A stretch of DNA of 64,000 nt from Sulfuritalea sp. (GTDB lineage: Bacteria; Pseudomonadota; Gammaproteobacteria; Burkholderiales; Rhodocyclaceae), in NCBI GenBank assembly GCA_016712985.1, contig JADJQA010000043.1, positions 1-64,000 on the forward strand, in the 5' to 3' direction. Each line of letters opens with the position of its first letter. Within the stretch, counting starts at the first letter, position 1. Shown here piece after piece: positions 62,079 through 64,000 of the stretch. The position numbers were made by a program, and so were the translations under genes. The notes beneath the pieces are model-generated. The model had not been told where the DNA came from. It searched no databases and saw only the letters and a program-made list of their open reading frames with translations.

Positions 62079-62309
62079 ATGAAGAACATCAAAGTGCTCG
62101 GCACCGGTTGTGCCAACTGCCAGAACACGCTGAAACTGATCGACGAAGTTGCCCGCGCCAAAGGGGCCGCGGTCCAACTGGAAAAAATCGAAAATCTGCA
62201 ACAGATCATGCGCTACGGCGTGATGTCCACCCCCGGCGTGGTGATCGACGGCAAGGTGGTTCATGCCGGGGGTGTGCCGACGCTGGGCAAGGTCGAAAGC
62301 TGGTTCTGA
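62079..62309 (+). CDS. Small thioredoxin-fold disulfide protein
   Basis: 76 aa. Active-site 'GTGCANCQNTLKLI' (CxxC), and cis-Pro 'MSTPGVVIDGKVVHAGGVP', as in the redox-active disulfide protein 2 / glutaredoxin-like group, often near ArsP-like permeases. Likely keeps Cys residues of the permease or metalloid in the reduced form. ATG 62079 has GGAG upstream. Confidence 0.85.
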   Translation: MKNIKVLGTGCANCQNTLKLIDEVARAKGAAVQLEKIENLQQIMRYGVMSTPGVVIDGKVVHAGGVPTLGKVESWF

Positions 62310-62381
62310 CGCTCGTCAATAATGTGAGGTCTTGGACCGTTTTACCAAGCTGTTCCACGTTTTATGTTAAGGGAAATCATC

Positions 62382-62771
62382 ATGAAGCTTAGATACATAG
62401 CGCTGCTCGCAGCGCTGGGTGCATCGCTTGCATCCCCCGTTTTTGCGCAGCCCGCCAGTGGTCAGGGCATGGGTCCGGGGTCGGGCATGGGCCCGGGCGC
62501 CGGTATGGGTCCCGGCCCGGGCGGCGGCGCCAAGGGCATGCAATACAGCCTGAACAAGGACAATACCTGGGGCTACAAACTGATGAGCCCCGAAGAGCGC
62601 ACGGCCCATCGCGACAAGATGCGCGCTTCCAGGACCTATGATGAATGCAAGGCTTTGCAGCAAGAGAATCACCAGGCCATGGAAGTCCGCGCCAAGGAGA
62701 AGGGGCAGACCCTGCCGACGCCAGGCATCAACGGCTGTGACCGCATGAAGGCGAACGGCTTCTTCAAGTAA
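62382..62771 (+). CDS. Periplasmic protein with MGPG repeats
   Basis: 129 aa from ATG 62382 (MKLRYIALLAALGASLASPV), preceded by AAGGGAAATC. The signal peptide is followed by a Gly/Met/Pro repeat: QGMGPGSGMGPGAGMGPGPG (about residues 31-50). The mature domain has two Cys ('YDECKALQQENHQAM' and 'PGINGCDRMKANGFFK'). Met-rich repeats are found in copper-handling proteins; that is inference. It lies between the metalloid genes and a CDF exporter and is expressed separately (72 bp gap). Confidence 0.7.
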   Translation: MKLRYIALLAALGASLASPVFAQPASGQGMGPGSGMGPGAGMGPGPGGGAKGMQYSLNKDNTWGYKLMSPEERTAHRDKMRASRTYDECKALQQENHQAMEVRAKEKGQTLPTPGINGCDRMKANGFFK

Positions 62772-62851
62772 CAAGTAACCGGCACCATGCTGAACTGCAT
62801 GGCGGACTCCCGGCCGCACTTGACCGGGAGTCTTCCACTCCTCCCCAGCCG

Positions 62852-63757
62852 ATGAGCGAGCATACGCATCATCACGGCCCGGCCGCCTTCAGCCGGGCCT
62901 TTGCCATCGGAATTGGGCTCAACGGCGCCTTCGTCGCGGTCGAGGCGGTCTATGGCTGGCGCGTCGGTTCCCTCGCGCTGCTGGCCGATGCCGGGCACAA
63001 CCTGTCGGATGTGGCCGGGCTGGTGCTGGCCTGGGTGGCGGCGCTGGCCGCGGGCCGGCTGCCTGACCAGCGCCACACCTACGGCTGGCAACGCGCATCG
63101 ATTCTCGCAGCCTTCGCCAATGCGGTGCTGCTGCTGGTGGCGATGGGTTCGCTGCTCTGGGAAGCGGCCCATCGCCTGCAATCCCCGGCGTCGACCGACG
63201 GTCTCACCATCATCGTAATCGCCGCGATCGGCGTGCTGGTCAATGGCGCGACCGCCGCACTGTTCATGTCGGGCAGCAAAACCGACCTGAATATTCGCGG
63301 CGCCTTCCTGCACATGGCGGCCGATGCGCTGGTTTCGCTTGGCGTGGTGGCGTCCGGTGCGCTCTACCTGTGGACCGGATGGGCTTGGCTGGATCCGGTG
63401 ACCAGCATGGCGATTGCGCTGGTGATCATCGCCGGCACCTGGAGCTTGTTCCGGCAGTCCTTGCACCTGTTGTTCGACGGCGTGCCGGAAAGCGTCGTCC
63501 TCGCCGAAGTCGATGCCATGCTACGGGCGCTGCCCGGCGTGGCCGACGTGCATGACCTGCATGTCTGGGGCATGAGCACCACCGACATTGCGCTGTCGGT
63601 ACATCTGGTGATGCCCGGCGGACATCCGGGCGACGCCTTTCTGGCGAACCTTGCCCACGAATTGCACGACCGATTTGAAATCACGCACCCGACGATCCAG
63701 ATCGAACTCGATGGCCTCGATCACGGCTGCGCCCAACCCCTTGGTGACCACTCATGA
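62852..63757 (+). CDS. CDF-family cation efflux protein (ZitB/CzcD-like)
   Basis: 301 aa. His-rich start 'MSEHTHHHGPAAF', six membrane helices with metal-site residues 'LLADAGHNLSDVAGLV' (helix 2) and 'FLHMAADALVSLGVVA' (helix 5), and a C-terminal cytoplasmic domain with 'VADVHDLHVWGMSTTD'. Exports Zn2+ or a similar ion against H+ or K+. Its stop overlaps the next gene (ATGA). Confidence 0.92.
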   Translation: MSEHTHHHGPAAFSRAFAIGIGLNGAFVAVEAVYGWRVGSLALLADAGHNLSDVAGLVLAWVAALAAGRLPDQRHTYGWQRASILAAFANAVLLLVAMGSLLWEAAHRLQSPASTDGLTIIVIAAIGVLVNGATAALFMSGSKTDLNIRGAFLHMAADALVSLGVVASGALYLWTGWAWLDPVTSMAIALVIIAGTWSLFRQSLHLLFDGVPESVVLAEVDAMLRALPGVADVHDLHVWGMSTTDIALSVHLVMPGGHPGDAFLANLAHELHDRFEITHPTIQIELDGLDHGCAQPLGDHS

Positions 63758-64000
63758 ACACGCCTGCTCCGCCCCTCCCGGTCAGCTTCCCGCTGATCGT
63801 CAAGACCTTCGCCCCCGGCTGGCCCGCTGCCGTGATGGGCACCGGCGCCTTCGCCCTGGCGACGCTGCATTTCTCCCATCAACTGCCGGTGCTGGCAGGG
63901 CTGGCCTGGGCGCTGCACTGGTTCAACCTGGTGCTGTTCGTGCTGATCAGCATTCCCTGGCTGTTGCGCTGGGTGATGGCATGGCCGGCGGTGGTCGCCA
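63754..64000 (+). CDS. TDT-family (TehA/SLAC1-like) transporter, start only
   Basis: First 82 codons of a membrane protein running off the right edge. MNTPAPPLPVSFPLIVKTFA is followed by 'PGWPAAVMGTGAFALATLHF', the TehA/TDT family's first helix pattern (FxPGWFAxVMGTG), then two further hydrophobic segments. Only partial, so the subfamily (C4-dicarboxylate, tellurite or anion) is undetermined. It overlaps the CDF stop (ATGA). Confidence 0.65.
   Translation, partial: MNTPAPPLPVSFPLIVKTFAPGWPAAVMGTGAFALATLHFSHQLPVLAGLAWALHWFNLVLFVLISIPWLLRWVMAWPAVVA

Overview
The window looks like the chromosome of a Betaproteobacterium, probably Rhodocyclales-like. Support comes from high GC, densely packed operons, CNP1-like and DUF502 proteins, E. 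coli-type class II aldolase, a periplasmic nitrate reductase operon, a complete ccmABCDEFGHI cluster, coq7 and many c-type cytochromes. No phage, insertion sequence, CRISPR array or rRNA was seen, and most of the window is housekeeping. The genus assignment is inference.

Layout. 1-10071 (minus) is an ion-transport block: a P-type cation ATPase running off the left edge, a TerB-like protein, a tightly overlapped Mrp-type antiporter operon (mnhABCDEFG) and a CaCA exchanger. 10435-22315 carries a SEC-C protein, lgt, fbaA, a cytochrome c, purU, thrH, hemA, plsB, prfA-prmC and a bacteriohemerythrin. 22454-28067 has cytochrome c4, engB, a candidate minus-strand small RNA, hemB, slmA, argB, hsp20 and nudB. 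28064-36030 (minus) holds fmdB-DUF502-aspS with an embedded secreted RNase/barstar pair, then pilD-pilC, a CorC-type protein and a CcsA-like protein. 36088-44476 holds ffh, a periplasmic cupin, a lytic transglycosylase, proS, rppH, a CNP1-like gene, coq7, osmC and two tRNA-Lys genes. 44653-53441 is dominated by cytochrome c maturation. 53516-60177 holds a FitAB-type toxin-antitoxin pair and nap genes (napDAGHB plus inverted napF) behind a perfect FNR box. 60292-64000 is an ArsR/ArsP-type metalloid operon with small Cys-rich and thioredoxin-like proteins, a GMP-rich periplasmic protein, a CDF exporter and the start of a TDT-family transporter.

How it fits together. The ccm genes mature c-type hemes for NapB, cytochrome c4 and the other cytochrome. 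hemA and hemB feed heme synthesis. The FNR box would switch nap on without oxygen. These features suit a facultative denitrifier or nitrate reducer.

Caution on sequence quality. At least seven genes, among them hemB, argB and ccmF, are interrupted by one-base frameshifts, mostly in short homopolymers. A living cell could not tolerate most of these, so they are more likely sequence errors than real mutations. The candidate findings least explained by known genes are the small RNA at about 23984-24104, whose loop copies the 16S anti-Shine-Dalgarno sequence, and the 22-bp hairpin around the ffh stop codon.
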